The notes under the pieces were generated by a model. That model searched no databases, had not been told where the DNA came from, and saw only the letters and a program-made list of their open reading frames with translations. The position numbers and the translations under genes were made by a program. Shown here piece after piece: positions 44,522 through 56,260 of a DNA stretch of 64,000 bases. This stretch comes from Acetobacteraceae bacterium (lineage in GTDB: Bacteria > Pseudomonadota > Alphaproteobacteria > Acetobacterales > Acetobacteraceae), in assembly GCA_031291725.1 (NCBI GenBank), contig JARLIM010000026.1, positions 104,720 through 168,719 of the forward strand, given 5' to 3'. Every line of letters begins with the position of its first letter. Within the stretch, counting starts at the first letter, position 1.

Positions 44522-44716
44522 GAACGTCCTCCCGATTTTTTGATGACGTATCATGTCGCAATCGTCGTTCATCGGAAAGTCATGTGAAATTTCGGGTGCA
44601 TCGCATGACGCAACGCAACAATATAGCGCATAGTGAGCAACAGCGCGCCGGGCGTGATGGGGCTGGCACCGATCCTGCTTCACCCTTGCAGTGCCTGACG
44701 CGAAAGGATTGATGAG

Positions 44717-47200
44717 ATGGACCAAGCCGCTCCACCCACCAGCGCCGAGTCCAACCCCGAAGTCGCCACTTTGCGCGCGGCTGTGGTTGCGCAACTGACC
44801 TATAATGTCGGCAAAGATCCCGAAAAGGCCACCCAACGCGACTGGTTTCTCGCCACCGCCTATGCCGTGCGCGACCGGATGGTGGATCAGTGGATTCCCT
44901 CCTCCCGCGTGGTGCGCCAGCAGGGCCGCAAGCAGGTCTATTACCTCAGCCTGGAATTCCTCATCGGCCGCCTGATGTTCGACGCGCTGAACAACATGGG
45001 CATTCTCAGCCCGATGCGCGAAGCCCTCTCAGGGTTGGGTGTCAATCTGGATGCATTGCAGGATCTCGAACCGGACGCCGCTTTGGGCAATGGCGGTCTT
45101 GGTCGCCTGGCCGCCTGCTATATGGAGAGCATGGCCACCCTGGCCGTGCCCGCCTATGGCTACGGCATTCGCTACAATCACGGCCTATTCCAGCAAAAAA
45201 TCAAAGATGGCTGGCAACAGGAGTTCCCCGAATCCTGGCTGTCCTTCGGCAATCCTTGGGAATTCGCCCGCCCGGAGCTGTGCTATCAGGTCGGCTTCGG
45301 CGGCGGCATCGAGCCGGGCAGCAATGGCGATGGCTTGTCGCCTGCCGTGTGGGTGCCGTCCGAGAAAGTCGACGCGGTGGCGTTCGACACGCCGGTCGTG
45401 GGCTGGCGCGGCAAACATGTGAACACGCTGCGGCTATGGTCCGCTCGTGCCGCCGATCCGCTGCGGCTGGATGCGTTCAATCGTGGCGACCATGTCGGCG
45501 CCCTGGCGGCTCGTTCGCGGGCCAATGCGATCAGCCAGGTGCTCTACCCGTCTGACGAGACGCCGGAGGGCCAGGAATTGCGCTTGAGGCAGGAATATTT
45601 CTTCTCCTCCGCCTCGTTGCAGGATCTGATTGCCCGCCATATCTCCGTGCACGGCGATATCCGCACACTGGCCGAATACAATTCGATCCAGCTCAACGAT
45701 ACCCACCCATCGATTGCTATTGCCGAAATGATGCGTCTGCTGGTGGACGTGTTCAGCCTTGGCTGGCAGGAAGCCTGGCGAATCACGCAATCCACCTTCT
45801 CCTACACCAACCACACTTTGTTGCCTGAGGCGCTGGAGACATGGCCGGTTAATCTGATGGAGCGGCTGTTGCCGCGTCACATGCAGATTATCTATCTGAT
45901 CAACGCCCTGCATCTGGATGCGCTGCGCAAGCGCGGGCTGGATGATTGGAACACGATGTCCGTCGTCTCGCTGATCGACGAGCAAGCCGGGCGGCGGGTG
46001 CGGATGGGCAATCTGGCCTTCCTTGGCTCGCACAAGATCAACGGCGTCTCGGCACTGCATTCCGAGTTGATCAAGGAAAGCGTATTCGCCGATTTCCACC
46101 GGCTCTACCCGGACCGCATCACCAACGTCACCAATGGCATCACCTTCCGCCGCTGGCTGTTCGAGGCCAATCCGGGGCTGACCAAGACGTTGGTGGATGT
46201 GCTGGGCGAGCGTGTGCTGGACGACGCCAATGCGCTGTCCGATCTGGCCAAATATGCCGATGACACCGTGCTGCACGATCAATTGATCGCCCAGCGCCGC
46301 ACCAACAAAGTCGCGCTCGCCAAGGTGATTGCCGACACCATCAAGGTCAAGGTGGACCCGGACGCGATCTTCGATGTGCAGATCAAGCGCATCCACGAAT
46401 ATAAGCGCCAATTGCTCAATATTCTGGAGACGATTGCCCTCTATGAGGCAATGCGCGCCCAACCGCACAAGGCGTGGCAGCCTCGGGTGAAAATCTTCGC
46501 GGGCAAGGCAGCGGCCAGCTATCACCGCGCCAAGCAGATCATCAAACTCGCCCATGACGTTGCCCGTGTCGTCAACAACGACCCGTCCCTACGTGGTGCG
46601 TTGAAGGTGGTGTTCCTGCCGAACTACAACGTCTCCCTCGCCCAGAAGATCATCCCGGCATCTGATTTGTCCGAGCAGATCTCAACGGCAGGCATGGAGG
46701 CCTCCGGCACCGGCAACATGAAGCTGGCGCTCAACGGTGCCCTGACCATCGGCACATTGGATGGGGCCAACGTCGAAATCCGCGATCATGTGGGTGACGA
46801 CAATATCTTCATCTTCGGCCTGACCACCGAAGAGGTTGCGACCCGTCGTGCCAAGGGTATCGACATGCAGGAGGTCATCGCCAAGTCGGAATTGCTGCGC
46901 GGCGTGTTGGATGCCGTCCGTTCCGGCGTGTTCTCACCCGATGAGCCAAACCGCTATGTCGATCTGGTCGATGCGCTCACCTATCATGACCATTTCCTGG
47001 TTTGCGCCGATTTCGACAGCTACTTTGCCCGTCAACGCTGCGTGGCCGAACATTGGGGTAACCGGGCTTCCTGGTGGCGCTCCAGCATCATCAATACCGC
47101 CAACATGGGTTGGTTCTCATCGGATCGCTCGATCACGGATTATTGCGAGCGCATCTGGCAGATCGACCTCAACGCGCCGAAGGTGGCACTCGAACGATAA
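44717..47200 (+). CDS. glgP: Glycogen phosphorylase
   Basis: GT35 enzyme of 827 aa releasing glucose-1-phosphate from glycogen chain ends. The PLP-binding region is [20 protein letters not shown], with [16 protein letters not shown] near residue 115 and [14 protein letters not shown] in the C-terminal domain. Length is standard. First gene of a five-gene glycogen operon; its TAA overlaps the glgB ATG by one base. Control elements in the 195 nt upstream were not identified. Confidence 0.97.
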   Translation: MDQAAPPTSAESNPEVATLRAAVVAQLTYNVGKDPEKATQRDWFLATAYAVRDRMVDQWIPSSRVVRQQGRKQVYYLSLEFLIGRLMFDALNNMGILSPMREALSGLGVNLDALQDLEPDAALGNGGLGRLAACYMESMATLAVPAYGYGIRYNHGLFQQKIKDGWQQEFPESWLSFGNPWEFARPELCYQVGFGGGIEPGSNGDGLSPAVWVPSEKVDAVAFDTPVVGWRGKHVNTLRLWSARAADPLRLDAFNRGDHVGALAARSRANAISQVLYPSDETPEGQELRLRQEYFFSSASLQDLIARHISVHGDIRTLAEYNSIQLNDTHPSIAIAEMMRLLVDVFSLGWQEAWRITQSTFSYTNHTLLPEALETWPVNLMERLLPRHMQIIYLINALHLDALRKRGLDDWNTMSVVSLIDEQAGRRVRMGNLAFLGSHKINGVSALHSELIKESVFADFHRLYPDRITNVTNGITFRRWLFEANPGLTKTLVDVLGERVLDDANALSDLAKYADDTVLHDQLIAQRRTNKVALAKVIADTIKVKVDPDAIFDVQIKRIHEYKRQLLNILETIALYEAMRAQPHKAWQPRVKIFAGKAAASYHRAKQIIKLAHDVARVVNNDPSLRGALKVVFLPNYNVSLAQKIIPASDLSEQISTAGMEASGTGNMKLALNGALTIGTLDGANVEIRDHVGDDNIFIFGLTTEEVATRRAKGIDMQEVIAKSELLRGVLDAVRSGVFSPDEPNRYVDLVDALTYHDHFLVCADFDSYFARQRCVAEHWGNRASWWRSSIINTANMGWFSSDRSITDYCERIWQIDLNAPKVALER

Positions 47201-49422
47201 TGCCCAAAGTCACGCCAGCATCGCAAAAGCCAGAAAATTGGCAGGCCCATCCAGACGCCATCGCGGCTCTGGTATCGGGACGGCACGGCGATGCGTTCGG
47301 GCTGCTGGGCCTGCATAAGACAGAGGGCGGCATGGTCGTCCGCGCCTTCGTCCCCGGTGCGGACCACGTCACCGCCCTGCTCGACACCGGCATCGCGCTC
47401 GACCTTACCCGCCGCGACAATGCGGGCTTCTTCGAAGGGCGAGCCATCGGGGCCGCACCACCGTTGGGGTATCGGCTGCAGGCGCGCAATGGCGGTGGCG
47501 AATGGGTGTTCGAAGACCCGTATCGCTTCCCGCCGATATTGGGCGGCGTGGATGATTACCTGCTCAACGAGGGCACGCATCAGGCGCTCTATCGGCGTCT
47601 GGGCGCGCATGCGGTGCAGCACGAGGGCAAACACGGCGTGCATTTCGCCGTCTGGGCACCGAATGCGCGGCGGGTGTCGGTGGTGGGCGATTTCAATCGC
47701 TGGAACGGACTGATCCATCCGATGCGCAAGCGCACAGGCTCGGGCGTGTGGGAAATCTTCCTGCCCGGTCTGGAAGCCGGGGCAGTCTATAAATATGAAA
47801 TCCTCGATGCGGCGGGCAATCTGCTGCCGCTGAAGGCCGACCCGATCGGGCGGCAGGCCGAATTGCGCCCCTCCACCGCCTCGGTGGTGGCGCATGGCGA
47901 GAGTTTTGCGTGGAGCGATGCCGAATTCCTGGCCCAACGCGGCAAGACCGATTGGCGGCGCGCGCCGGTGTCGATCTACGAAGTGCATCTGGGTTCCTGG
48001 CAGCGCCGGGCGGATGGCGGTTTCCTCAGCTATGACGAACTCGCCGCCCGCCTGATCCCTTATGCGCAGGAGATGGGCTTCACCCATCTGCAATTCCTGC
48101 CGATCAGCGAGCATCCGCTGGACGCCAGCTGGGGCTATCAACCCATCGGCCTGTTCGCGCCCACCGCCCGCTTCGGCACTCCCGATGGCTTCGCGGGCTT
48201 GGTTGATCGCGCGCATGCGGCAGGGCTTGGGGTGATTCTGGATTGGGTGCCGGCACATTTCCCCGTCGATTCCCACGGCCTCGCCCGCTTCGATGGCACG
48301 GCACTTTATGAGCATGACGACCCACGCAAGGGGTTTCATCCGGACTGGAACACGGCGATCTACAATTTCGGCCGGATGGAAGTGGCCAACACGCTCTATG
48401 CCTCTGCCCTCTATTGGCTCGACCGCTTCCACATTGACGGCCTGCGCACCGATGCCGTCGCCTCGATGCTGTATCTGGATTACTCGCGCGAAGACGGTGA
48501 GTGGATTCCCAACGCGCAGGGCGGCAACACCAACACCGAGGCGGTGGATTTCCTGCGCCAGGCCAACACGCTCGCCTACGCGCTGCATCCGGGCATCATG
48601 TCCATTGCCGAGGAATCCACCTCCTGGCCGGGAGTCTCCGCCCCGGTGCATGCGGGCGGTTTGGGGTTCGGGTTCAAGTGGAACATGGGCTGGATGAACG
48701 ACACGCTGGATTATCTGGCGCGCGACCCGATTCATCGCCCATGGCACCACGACAAGCTGACCTTCGGCCTGCTCTACGCTTTTTCCGAGAATTTCGTGCT
48801 GCCGCTCTCCCATGACGAGGTGGTGCACGGCAAGGGCTCGCTGCTCGCCCGCATTCCCGGCGACACGTGGCAGAAATTCGCAACCCTGCGCGCCTATTAC
48901 GCCTTCATGTGGGCGCATCCGGGCAAGAAACTGCTCTTCATGGGGCAGGAATTCGCCCAGGGGCAGGAATGGAACTTCAACCAGTCGCTCGACTGGCATC
49001 TGCTCGACACCCATTGGCATCAGGGCGTGCAGCATTGCGTGCGCGACCTCAACGGCGTCTATCGCGGTGAGCCCGCCCTGCATGCGCGCGATTGCGAATT
49101 CGAGGGGTTCCGCTGGATCAGCGCCGATGACCGTGAACACTCGGTGCTCGCCTGGGTGCGTTTTGGAGCGGTTGGCGACGCACCGGTGGCCATGGTGACG
49201 AACTTCACCCCGGTTCCACGCCCCGGATATCGCATCGGCCTCCCCGAAGCCGGTCGTTGGGCGGAAATCTTGAACACCGACGCCAGCCTTTATGGCGGTG
49301 GCGGCATGGGCAATCTTGGCGGCGTGCACGCCACTTCCACGCCCTGGCAGAATTTTCCAGCATCTGCCGAAGTCACCATCCCGCCTCTGGCCACGATTTA
49401 TCTGCGCCTTGAGCGGGGCTGA
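47200..49422 (+). CDS. glgB: 1,4-alpha-glucan branching enzyme
   Basis: GH13 enzyme of 740 aa adding alpha-1,6 branches. N-terminal CBM48 domains carry [20 protein letters not shown]. In the catalytic barrel [20 protein letters not shown] holds the nucleophile and [15 protein letters not shown] the acid. [18 protein letters not shown] is a further GlgB hallmark. The ATG at 47200 shares a TAATG junction with glgP. glgC follows 33 nt later. Confidence 0.97.
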   Translation: MPKVTPASQKPENWQAHPDAIAALVSGRHGDAFGLLGLHKTEGGMVVRAFVPGADHVTALLDTGIALDLTRRDNAGFFEGRAIGAAPPLGYRLQARNGGGEWVFEDPYRFPPILGGVDDYLLNEGTHQALYRRLGAHAVQHEGKHGVHFAVWAPNARRVSVVGDFNRWNGLIHPMRKRTGSGVWEIFLPGLEAGAVYKYEILDAAGNLLPLKADPIGRQAELRPSTASVVAHGESFAWSDAEFLAQRGKTDWRRAPVSIYEVHLGSWQRRADGGFLSYDELAARLIPYAQEMGFTHLQFLPISEHPLDASWGYQPIGLFAPTARFGTPDGFAGLVDRAHAAGLGVILDWVPAHFPVDSHGLARFDGTALYEHDDPRKGFHPDWNTAIYNFGRMEVANTLYASALYWLDRFHIDGLRTDAVASMLYLDYSREDGEWIPNAQGGNTNTEAVDFLRQANTLAYALHPGIMSIAEESTSWPGVSAPVHAGGLGFGFKWNMGWMNDTLDYLARDPIHRPWHHDKLTFGLLYAFSENFVLPLSHDEVVHGKGSLLARIPGDTWQKFATLRAYYAFMWAHPGKKLLFMGQEFAQGQEWNFNQSLDWHLLDTHWHQGVQHCVRDLNGVYRGEPALHARDCEFEGFRWISADDREHSVLAWVRFGAVGDAPVAMVTNFTPVPRPGYRIGLPEAGRWAEILNTDASLYGGGGMGNLGGVHATSTPWQNFPASAEVTIPPLATIYLRLERG

Positions 49423-49455
49423 ACACCGAAACCGCAATACACGGATCGACTCGCC

Positions 49456-50724
49456 ATGAATGCCTTCCAACCCTCCAGCGGTCCTCTTGCGCGTCAGGCA
49501 ATGGCCTATGTTCTTGCCGGCGGGCGTGGCACCCGACTGATGGAGCTGACGGATTTTCGGGCCAAGCCTGCGGTCTATTTCGGCGGCAAGCTGCGCATTA
49601 TCGACTTCGCTCTGTCCAATGCGCTCAATTCGGGCATTCGCCGCATCGCCGTGGCCACGCAATACAAGGCGCACAGCTTGATCCGGCATCTGCAACGCGG
49701 CTGGAACTTCTTTCGCTCCGAGCGCAATGAGAGCTTCGACATCCTGCCGGCAAGCCAGCGTGTGTCGGAAGATCAATGGTATATGGGCACTGCCGATGCG
49801 GTGTACCAGAACATCGACATCATCGAGAGCTACGACCCGAAATACATCGTGCTGCTGGCCGGTGATCACATCTACAAGATGGATTACGAACAGATGTTGC
49901 AGCAGCACGTCAATGCGGGGGCGGATGTCACCGTCGCCTGCCTGGAAGTGCCGCGCGCCTGGGCATCGGGTTTCGGGGTGATGCATGTCGATGAAGACGA
50001 TCGCATCCTGTCCTTTGAGGAAAAGCCCGCCAATCCGGCACCGATGCCGGGCAAGCCGGAGATGTCGTTGGCCTCGATGGGCATCTATGTCTTCGACACC
50101 AAATTCCTGATCGAACAGCTGCACCGCGACGCGGCTGAACCGAACTCGTCTCGCGATTTCGGCAAGGACATCATCCCGCATCTGGTCAAGAACGGCAAAG
50201 CCATGGCGCATCCGTTCGACCGGTCCTGCGTGCGTTCCAGCGCCGAGCGCACCTCCTATTGGCGCGATGTCGGCACGGTGGACGCCTATTACGATGCCAA
50301 TATCGACCTCACCGATGTGGTGCCGGATTTGGACATTTACGACCGCAACTGGCCGATCTGGACCTATGCCGAAATCACGGCCCCGGCGAAATTCGTGCAC
50401 GATGTGGAAGGCAGGCGGGGTGAGGCGATCTCGTCCCTGATCGCCGGTGGCAGCATCGTCTCCGGGGCCAGCGTGCATCGCTCGCTGCTGTCGAGCAACG
50501 TGCATGCGCATTCCTTTGCCAAGCTGGACGGCGCGGTGATTCTGCCGGACGTCGATATCGGCCGCTACGCCCGCCTGAGCCGGGTGATCGTGGATCGCGG
50601 CGTGAAAATTCCGACCGGCTTGGTCGTCGGCGAAGACCCTGAATTGGATGCAAAACGCTTCCGCCGCACGGCCAGCGGGCTTTCCCTGATCACCCAGCGC
50701 ATGATCGACAGGATCTCACCATGA
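49456..50724 (+). CDS. glgC: Glucose-1-phosphate adenylyltransferase
   Basis: ADP-glucose pyrophosphorylase of 422 aa, the rate-limiting step in glycogen synthesis. The nucleotide loop is [20 protein letters not shown], with [19 protein letters not shown] and [15 protein letters not shown] next. A C-terminal left-handed beta helix region follows ([17 protein letters not shown]). Its stop overlaps the glgA start by ATGA. Allosteric type cannot be read with certainty. Confidence 0.97.
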   Translation: MNAFQPSSGPLARQAMAYVLAGGRGTRLMELTDFRAKPAVYFGGKLRIIDFALSNALNSGIRRIAVATQYKAHSLIRHLQRGWNFFRSERNESFDILPASQRVSEDQWYMGTADAVYQNIDIIESYDPKYIVLLAGDHIYKMDYEQMLQQHVNAGADVTVACLEVPRAWASGFGVMHVDEDDRILSFEEKPANPAPMPGKPEMSLASMGIYVFDTKFLIEQLHRDAAEPNSSRDFGKDIIPHLVKNGKAMAHPFDRSCVRSSAERTSYWRDVGTVDAYYDANIDLTDVVPDLDIYDRNWPIWTYAEITAPAKFVHDVEGRRGEAISSLIAGGSIVSGASVHRSLLSSNVHAHSFAKLDGAVILPDVDIGRYARLSRVIVDRGVKIPTGLVVGEDPELDAKRFRRTASGLSLITQRMIDRISP

Positions 50725-52184
50725 GTCTTGCGGTTCTCTCAGTTGCCTCCGAGGCCTATCCGCTGATCAAGACCGGCGGTCTGGGCGATGTTGCCGGTGC
50801 ATTGCCGCTGGCGCTGGCCGCCGAGGGGGTGCAGATGCGCACTCTCATTCCCGCCTATCCGGCGGTGCGGCGGGCGGCACAGGCAGCCGGGATGACGGTG
50901 CTCGATCTGCCGGTTGGGGTTGCCGATCAAGCGGGCGGGCGCGGCAATTTGCTGGCGTTCAACGCACATGGACTGGACTGGCTGGCGTTGGACATTCCGC
51001 ATCTGTTCGACCGCCCCGGCTCACCCTATCTCGGCCCGGACGGGCGGGACTGGCCGGACAATCCACAACGCTTCGCTGCCCTCGGTCGGGCGGCGGCGGG
51101 GATTGGGCTTCAGGGGGTGGATGGCTGGAAGCCGCAGATCGTTCATGCGCATGATTGGCAGGCGGGGCTGGCGGCGGCCTATCTCACCTATTCCGGTGAG
51201 CCTCGGCCCGGCACGGTCTTCACCGTCCATAATCTTGCCTTTGCTGGCAAAATACCGCTGGCGCAGCGCGTGCCGCTGCATTTGCCGCCGGAAGCGGCGA
51301 CGATGGACGGCCTGGAATTTTACGGCGCGCTGAGTCTTTTGAAATCCGGCCTGCAATTCTCCGACCGCATCACCACCGTCTCGCCCACCTACGCGACCGA
51401 AATCTGCACGCCGGAAGGCGGTATGGGCTTCGACGGTCTGTTGCGCGCGCGCGGCGATGCGGTCTCGGGGGTGTTGAACGGCATTGATATTCAAGCCTGG
51501 AACCCCGCCACCGATCCGGCCTTGTCGGCAGCGTTTGACGCCAAGACGCTCAACAAGCGGGCAGCGAACAAGGCGGCGTTGCAGGCGCGGCTTGGGCTGG
51601 CGGTGGAGCCGAACACGCTGCTCTTTGGCGTCGTCAGTCGGCTGACATGGCAGAAAGGCCTCGATCTGCTGCTTGAAGTGCTGCCGGAACTGATTGGCAT
51701 GGGCGCGCAATTGGCGATGTTGGGCGCGGGAGATCGTCCGCTTGAAGATGGCTTCAAGTCCGAAGCTGCGGCCAATCCCGGCCAGATTGGCGTGGTTGTC
51801 GGCTATGACGAGGCGTTGGCGCATATGGTGCAGGCTGGCGTGGATGCGCTGTTGGTGCCGTCGCGCTTTGAGCCTTGCGGCCTGACCCAACTCTGCGCGT
51901 TGCGCTATGGTGCCATTCCGGTCGTCGCCCGCGTGGGCGGCCTGGCCGACACGGTGATCGATGCCAATCCGGCCGCCATTGCCGCAGGTGCCGCCACCGG
52001 GGTGCAATTCTCCCCCATCACCAGCATGGCACTCACCCAGGCGATGGGGCGGACGGCGAAGCTGTATGCACAGAAGACGGTCTGGGCAAAGATGCAGACC
52101 AACGGGCTGAATGCCGACGTCTCATGGCGCGGTCCGGCCCAGCAATACGCCGCACTGTATCGGAGCATTTTGCAAGCCGCATGA
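50721..52184 (+). CDS. glgA: Glycogen synthase (ADP-glucose)
   Basis: GT5 enzyme of 487 aa that extends alpha-1,4 chains. The substrate motif is [20 protein letters not shown] near the N-terminus. Further blocks are [35 protein letters not shown] and the late [19 protein letters not shown]. It overlaps glgC at the start and the GlgX-MalQ gene at its end, each by 4 nt. Confidence 0.97.
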   Translation: MSLAVLSVASEAYPLIKTGGLGDVAGALPLALAAEGVQMRTLIPAYPAVRRAAQAAGMTVLDLPVGVADQAGGRGNLLAFNAHGLDWLALDIPHLFDRPGSPYLGPDGRDWPDNPQRFAALGRAAAGIGLQGVDGWKPQIVHAHDWQAGLAAAYLTYSGEPRPGTVFTVHNLAFAGKIPLAQRVPLHLPPEAATMDGLEFYGALSLLKSGLQFSDRITTVSPTYATEICTPEGGMGFDGLLRARGDAVSGVLNGIDIQAWNPATDPALSAAFDAKTLNKRAANKAALQARLGLAVEPNTLLFGVVSRLTWQKGLDLLLEVLPELIGMGAQLAMLGAGDRPLEDGFKSEAAANPGQIGVVVGYDEALAHMVQAGVDALLVPSRFEPCGLTQLCALRYGAIPVVARVGGLADTVIDANPAAIAAGAATGVQFSPITSMALTQAMGRTAKLYAQKTVWAKMQTNGLNADVSWRGPAQQYAALYRSILQAA

Positions 52185-55100
52185 GACTCCCGATCCCCAC
52201 CACCGGCCTGCCCGCGCCTTTGGGCGTGACCGTCACCGCCACCGGCGCCAATGTCGCGGTGTTGTCGCGCCATGCCACGGCGGTGGAATTCTGCCTGTTC
52301 ACCGAAAATGGCAACGAATACCGTATCCCGCTGCCCGCGCGGACGGGGGATGTCTTTCACGGTGAAATCCCCGGCATCGTGCCCGGCCACAGATACGGCC
52401 TGCGCGTGCATGGGCGTTGGGCTCCGGCGGAGGGGCATCGGTTCAACCCGACCAAGCTGCTGATCGACCCTTACGCGATGGCGCTGGACAGCATCGCGCA
52501 ATTCCATCCCAGCCAGCGTTCTTCCACCGATAGCGGCGCGATGGACGATACCAACTCGGCGCATTTCGTGCCGAAAGCCATTGTCTGCCAGCCGGAAACC
52601 GGCCCGATCCCGACACCGCTGACGCCGTGGGACAAAACGGTGATCTATGAAGCGCATGTGCGCGGCTATTCCATGCGCCATGCCGACATCACCCCCCGCA
52701 TGCGCGGCACCTTCGCGGGCCTCGCCCATCCGGCCTCGATTGCCCATCTCAAGGCGCTCGGCATCACCACGCTGGAGATCATGCCGCCCTGCGCGTGGAT
52801 TTCCGAGCGGCATCTGACCGCCAAGGGTCTGGAAAACTATTGGGGCTATAACACCATCGCCTTCATGACCCCCGACCCGCGCCTCGCCCCTGGCGGCTGG
52901 CCGGAGGTGCGGGCGGCGGTGTGGGCGTTGGCGCGGGCGGGCATTGAGACGATTGTCGATCTGGTGCTCAACCATACCGGCGAGGGCGACGAGAGCGGCC
53001 CCACGCTGTCACTGCGCGGCATCGACAACGCCTTGTATTTTCGCGCAGGCTCCACCAATCCGTGGCGCGACGCCAATGACAGCGGATGCGGCAACACGCT
53101 GGCCCTGCATCGCACCGGCGGTCTGCGTCTGGCGATGGACACGTTGCGCGCCTGGGCGAAATTCGGCGGCGTGCACGGCTTCCGCTTCGATCTGGCCACC
53201 ATCCTCGCCCGCCGCGAAGACGGCTACGACCAGGATGCGCCGCTGCTGACCGCCATCGATGCCGATCCTGAACTCTCCAAGCTGAAGATCATCGCCGAGC
53301 CCTGGGATTGCGGCCCCGGCGGCTGGCGCACCGGGCAGTTCCCCGGCAATTGGGGCGAATGGAACGACCGTTTCCGCGACGATGTGCGCAGATTCTGGCG
53401 CGGCGATCAGAACATGCTCGGCCCGTTCGCCACCCGTCTGGCGGGCTCGGCGGACCTGTTCGGCCGCAAATTCCGCCCATCGCGCACGGTGAATTTCATC
53501 GCCGCCCATGACGGTTTCACCCTCGCCGACCTCACCGCCTACACCGCCAAGCACAATGAGGCGAATGGTGAGGAGAATCGCGACGGCACGGACGCCAACA
53601 ACTCGTGGAATCACGGCGTTGAAGGCCCGACCGCCGATCCTGCCATCATCGCCGCCCGTGAGGCCGATCAGCGCGCGCTGATTGCCATCACCTTGCTGTC
53701 ACGCGGCACGCCGATGATTTCCATGGGCAGTGAATTCGGCCAGTCGCAGCACGGCAACAACAATCCCTATGCGCAGGACAACGAAACGGCGTGGCTCGAT
53801 TGGGCGAACGGCAATCGCCCGATGTTGGCCTGGACGCGCCAGATGATCGCCCTGCGCCGCGATCTTCCCGCCTTGCATGACGACGCCTTCCTCACCGGCA
53901 GCCCCGCGCCCGGCGAACCCAACCCGGACGTTGTCTGGCTGCGCCCCGATGGGCGGCCGTTGGAGGCGTGGGACTGGAACCGCCCGGACGCCGCCACGCT
54001 GATCATGATGCTCTGCCGCGCCGGGCAGCGCGTGGCGCTGTGCATCAACCGGGGGCAGCAGAACAGCGAACTGACGCTGCCGCCCGCCGAGGACGGCAAG
54101 ATATGGAAGCGGGCGGCGGATTCCGCCTATGGCTCACCGCAATTCGTGCTCACCGCGCGCTCGGTGCAGATCTGGGCCGAACAGCCCGACCCTGTGCCGA
54201 TCCGCCGTGAAGCCGACCCGGCCTTGCTCGGCCGTCTCGCCCAGGCGGCGGGGATTTCGGAAGAATGGTGGGAGGCGGATGGCACGCATCATCGCGTCAC
54301 CCCAGACACATTGCGCCACATGCTGGGCGCTCTCGGCATCGGCGCAAGCGGCAATGGCGAGATTCGCGATGCGCTGGCCGCACTGGCCGACTCAGGGCCG
54401 CTGCGCCCGATCCCGGAATCGGCCGTGGTGCGATTGGGCAGCAATATGCAGATCAAGCTCGGCCTCCCCGCCGGGCGCGCGCCGGTGACGACGTGGCTGA
54501 TCGCCGAGGGCGAAGACGGCAGCACGCATCGCATCCGCGCCGGCTCCACCGACGCCCGCGTGCTGCCCTGCGTGGCGCCGGATCGCCGTGGCGCGCAGAT
54601 CTGGAAGGTCACGCTGCCCGATCTGGCCATCGGACGCTATCGGATCTGGCGCGAGGATGCGCCGTGGTCGAAATGCCACCTCACCGTCGCCCCCAGTCGC
54701 TGCTACCTGCCACCCGCCTTGGCCGATGGCGGCCGCCGCTTCGGGCTGTCGGCGCAGCTCTATTCCCTGCGTCGCGCGGGCGATCAGGGCATCGGCGATT
54801 TCACCACCTTGGCCCGGCTGATCGAAGGCACCCGCGCGGCAGGTGGCGCGGCGCTGGCATTGAACCCGATGCACGCGCTGTTCCCCGACCAACGCGACCG
54901 CGCCTCACCCTATCAGCCTTCGGACCGCCGCTTCCTCGATCCGATCTATCTCGACGTGCCACAGGCTGCCCCGGCCACGGAATCGCTGCGCTGGAGCAAT
55001 CAGGTCGAATATGTCCGCGTCTGGGCGGCGAAGATGCCGTGGCTGTGGCAACGCTTCCTCAATGAGATGCATTCCGAGGATTTCGCCCGCTTCCGCACCG

Positions 55101-56221
55101 AGCGCGGGCAGTCGCTGGCGGATTTCGCGCTGTTCCAGGCGATTGCCGAAACCCGCATCGGCGTGCCGTGGCCGCAATGGGCGGGCGCGCTGTCCAACCC
55201 CCGCAGCGAGGATTGCGCAGCCTTTGCCGCCGCACACGGACAGCGCGTTCTGTTTCACAGCTATCTGCAATATCTGTCCGACACCGCGTTGGCCACCTCC
55301 GCACGCGGGCTGGACATCGGCATCATCCGCGACCTCGCCGTTGGCTGTGCACCGGATGGGGCCGAGGCCTGGGCGTTGGGCGACCGGATGGTGCATGGCG
55401 TCTCCGTGGGCGCACCGCCCGATCCGTTCTCGGCGGAAGGACAGGTCTGGGGACTGCCACCGATGAACCCGCTGGCGATGCGACGCACCGGCTATGCCGA
55501 TTTCGCCGAATTGCTCGCCACCAACCTCCGCCACGCCGGTGGCCTGCGCATCGATCACGCGCTCGGGCTCGCTCGGCTGTTCTATGTGCCGGAAGGTGGC
55601 ACGGCGTCCGACGGCACTTATGTCGCCTATCCGTTCTCCGATCTGCTCGGTCAGGTGGCGCTGGAATCGCATAAGGCAAAGGCGCTGATCATCGGCGAGG
55701 ATCTCGGCACCGTGCTCGATGGTCTGCGCGAGGCACTGACGGCCAATGATATTCTGGGCTATCGCGTGCTGCTGCTGGAACGCGACGGCATGGCGTTCCG
55801 CGCCCGCGATTCCTATCCGCAGCGCGCCGTCACCTGTGTCTCGACGCATGATCTGCCCACGCTGCGCGGCTGGCAGGAAGCTGCCGACATCACAGAACGC
55901 ACCGCCCTTGGCTTGTCCGCACCGCCGGTGGAGGAGCGCGAGGCCGATATCGCGGCGTTGCGGCAGGTGGTGGGCGAGGGCGATCTGGCCGAAGCCGCCC
56001 ATCGCTTCGTGGCCGAGACCGGCTGCGATCTCGCCTATGTGCAGGCCGAAGACATCGCCGGCGAGCGTGAGGCGGTGAACCTGCCGGGCACCGACCGGGA
56101 ACGCCCGAACTGGCGGCGGCGGGTGACGGTGCCGGTGGAGGAATTGTTCAACACCGCAGACGCCGGCATTTTGATTGGCGCCATCAGCACGGGCCGTCTT
56201 CCCGACAGCTCCGGCGCGTGA
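52181..56221 (+). CDS. glgX/malQ: GlgX-MalQ fusion: glycogen debranching enzyme and 4-alpha-glucanotransferase
   Basis: Single protein of 1346 aa. Residues 1 to about 670 are a GH13 debranching enzyme; the catalytic residues are D337 (GFRFDLATIL), E373 (IIAEPWDCGPGG) and D444 (AAHDGFTLAD). After a short linker, about 678-1346 are a GH77 amylomaltase; D1125 (GLRIDHALGLARLFYVP), E1173 (IIGEDLGTV) and D1224 (STHDLPTLRGW) are intact. The open frame extends upstream into glgA, but the ATG at 52181, overlapping the glgA stop, is the natural start. One chain could remove limit-dextrin branches and recycle the released oligosaccharides. Confidence 0.93.
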   Translation: MRLPIPTTGLPAPLGVTVTATGANVAVLSRHATAVEFCLFTENGNEYRIPLPARTGDVFHGEIPGIVPGHRYGLRVHGRWAPAEGHRFNPTKLLIDPYAMALDSIAQFHPSQRSSTDSGAMDDTNSAHFVPKAIVCQPETGPIPTPLTPWDKTVIYEAHVRGYSMRHADITPRMRGTFAGLAHPASIAHLKALGITTLEIMPPCAWISERHLTAKGLENYWGYNTIAFMTPDPRLAPGGWPEVRAAVWALARAGIETIVDLVLNHTGEGDESGPTLSLRGIDNALYFRAGSTNPWRDANDSGCGNTLALHRTGGLRLAMDTLRAWAKFGGVHGFRFDLATILARREDGYDQDAPLLTAIDADPELSKLKIIAEPWDCGPGGWRTGQFPGNWGEWNDRFRDDVRRFWRGDQNMLGPFATRLAGSADLFGRKFRPSRTVNFIAAHDGFTLADLTAYTAKHNEANGEENRDGTDANNSWNHGVEGPTADPAIIAAREADQRALIAITLLSRGTPMISMGSEFGQSQHGNNNPYAQDNETAWLDWANGNRPMLAWTRQMIALRRDLPALHDDAFLTGSPAPGEPNPDVVWLRPDGRPLEAWDWNRPDAATLIMMLCRAGQRVALCINRGQQNSELTLPPAEDGKIWKRAADSAYGSPQFVLTARSVQIWAEQPDPVPIRREADPALLGRLAQAAGISEEWWEADGTHHRVTPDTLRHMLGALGIGASGNGEIRDALAALADSGPLRPIPESAVVRLGSNMQIKLGLPAGRAPVTTWLIAEGEDGSTHRIRAGSTDARVLPCVAPDRRGAQIWKVTLPDLAIGRYRIWREDAPWSKCHLTVAPSRCYLPPALADGGRRFGLSAQLYSLRRAGDQGIGDFTTLARLIEGTRAAGGAALALNPMHALFPDQRDRASPYQPSDRRFLDPIYLDVPQAAPATESLRWSNQVEYVRVWAAKMPWLWQRFLNEMHSEDFARFRTERGQSLADFALFQAIAETRIGVPWPQWAGALSNPRSEDCAAFAAAHGQRVLFHSYLQYLSDTALATSARGLDIGIIRDLAVGCAPDGAEAWALGDRMVHGVSVGAPPDPFSAEGQVWGLPPMNPLAMRRTGYADFAELLATNLRHAGGLRIDHALGLARLFYVPEGGTASDGTYVAYPFSDLLGQVALESHKAKALIIGEDLGTVLDGLREALTANDILGYRVLLLERDGMAFRARDSYPQRAVTCVSTHDLPTLRGWQEAADITERTALGLSAPPVEEREADIAALRQVVGEGDLAEAAHRFVAETGCDLAYVQAEDIAGEREAVNLPGTDRERPNWRRRVTVPVEELFNTADAGILIGAISTGRLPDSSGA

Positions 56222-56260
56222 GAGAGTTTCGATCCCGTCATTGCCAGGAGTGTAGCAGCG

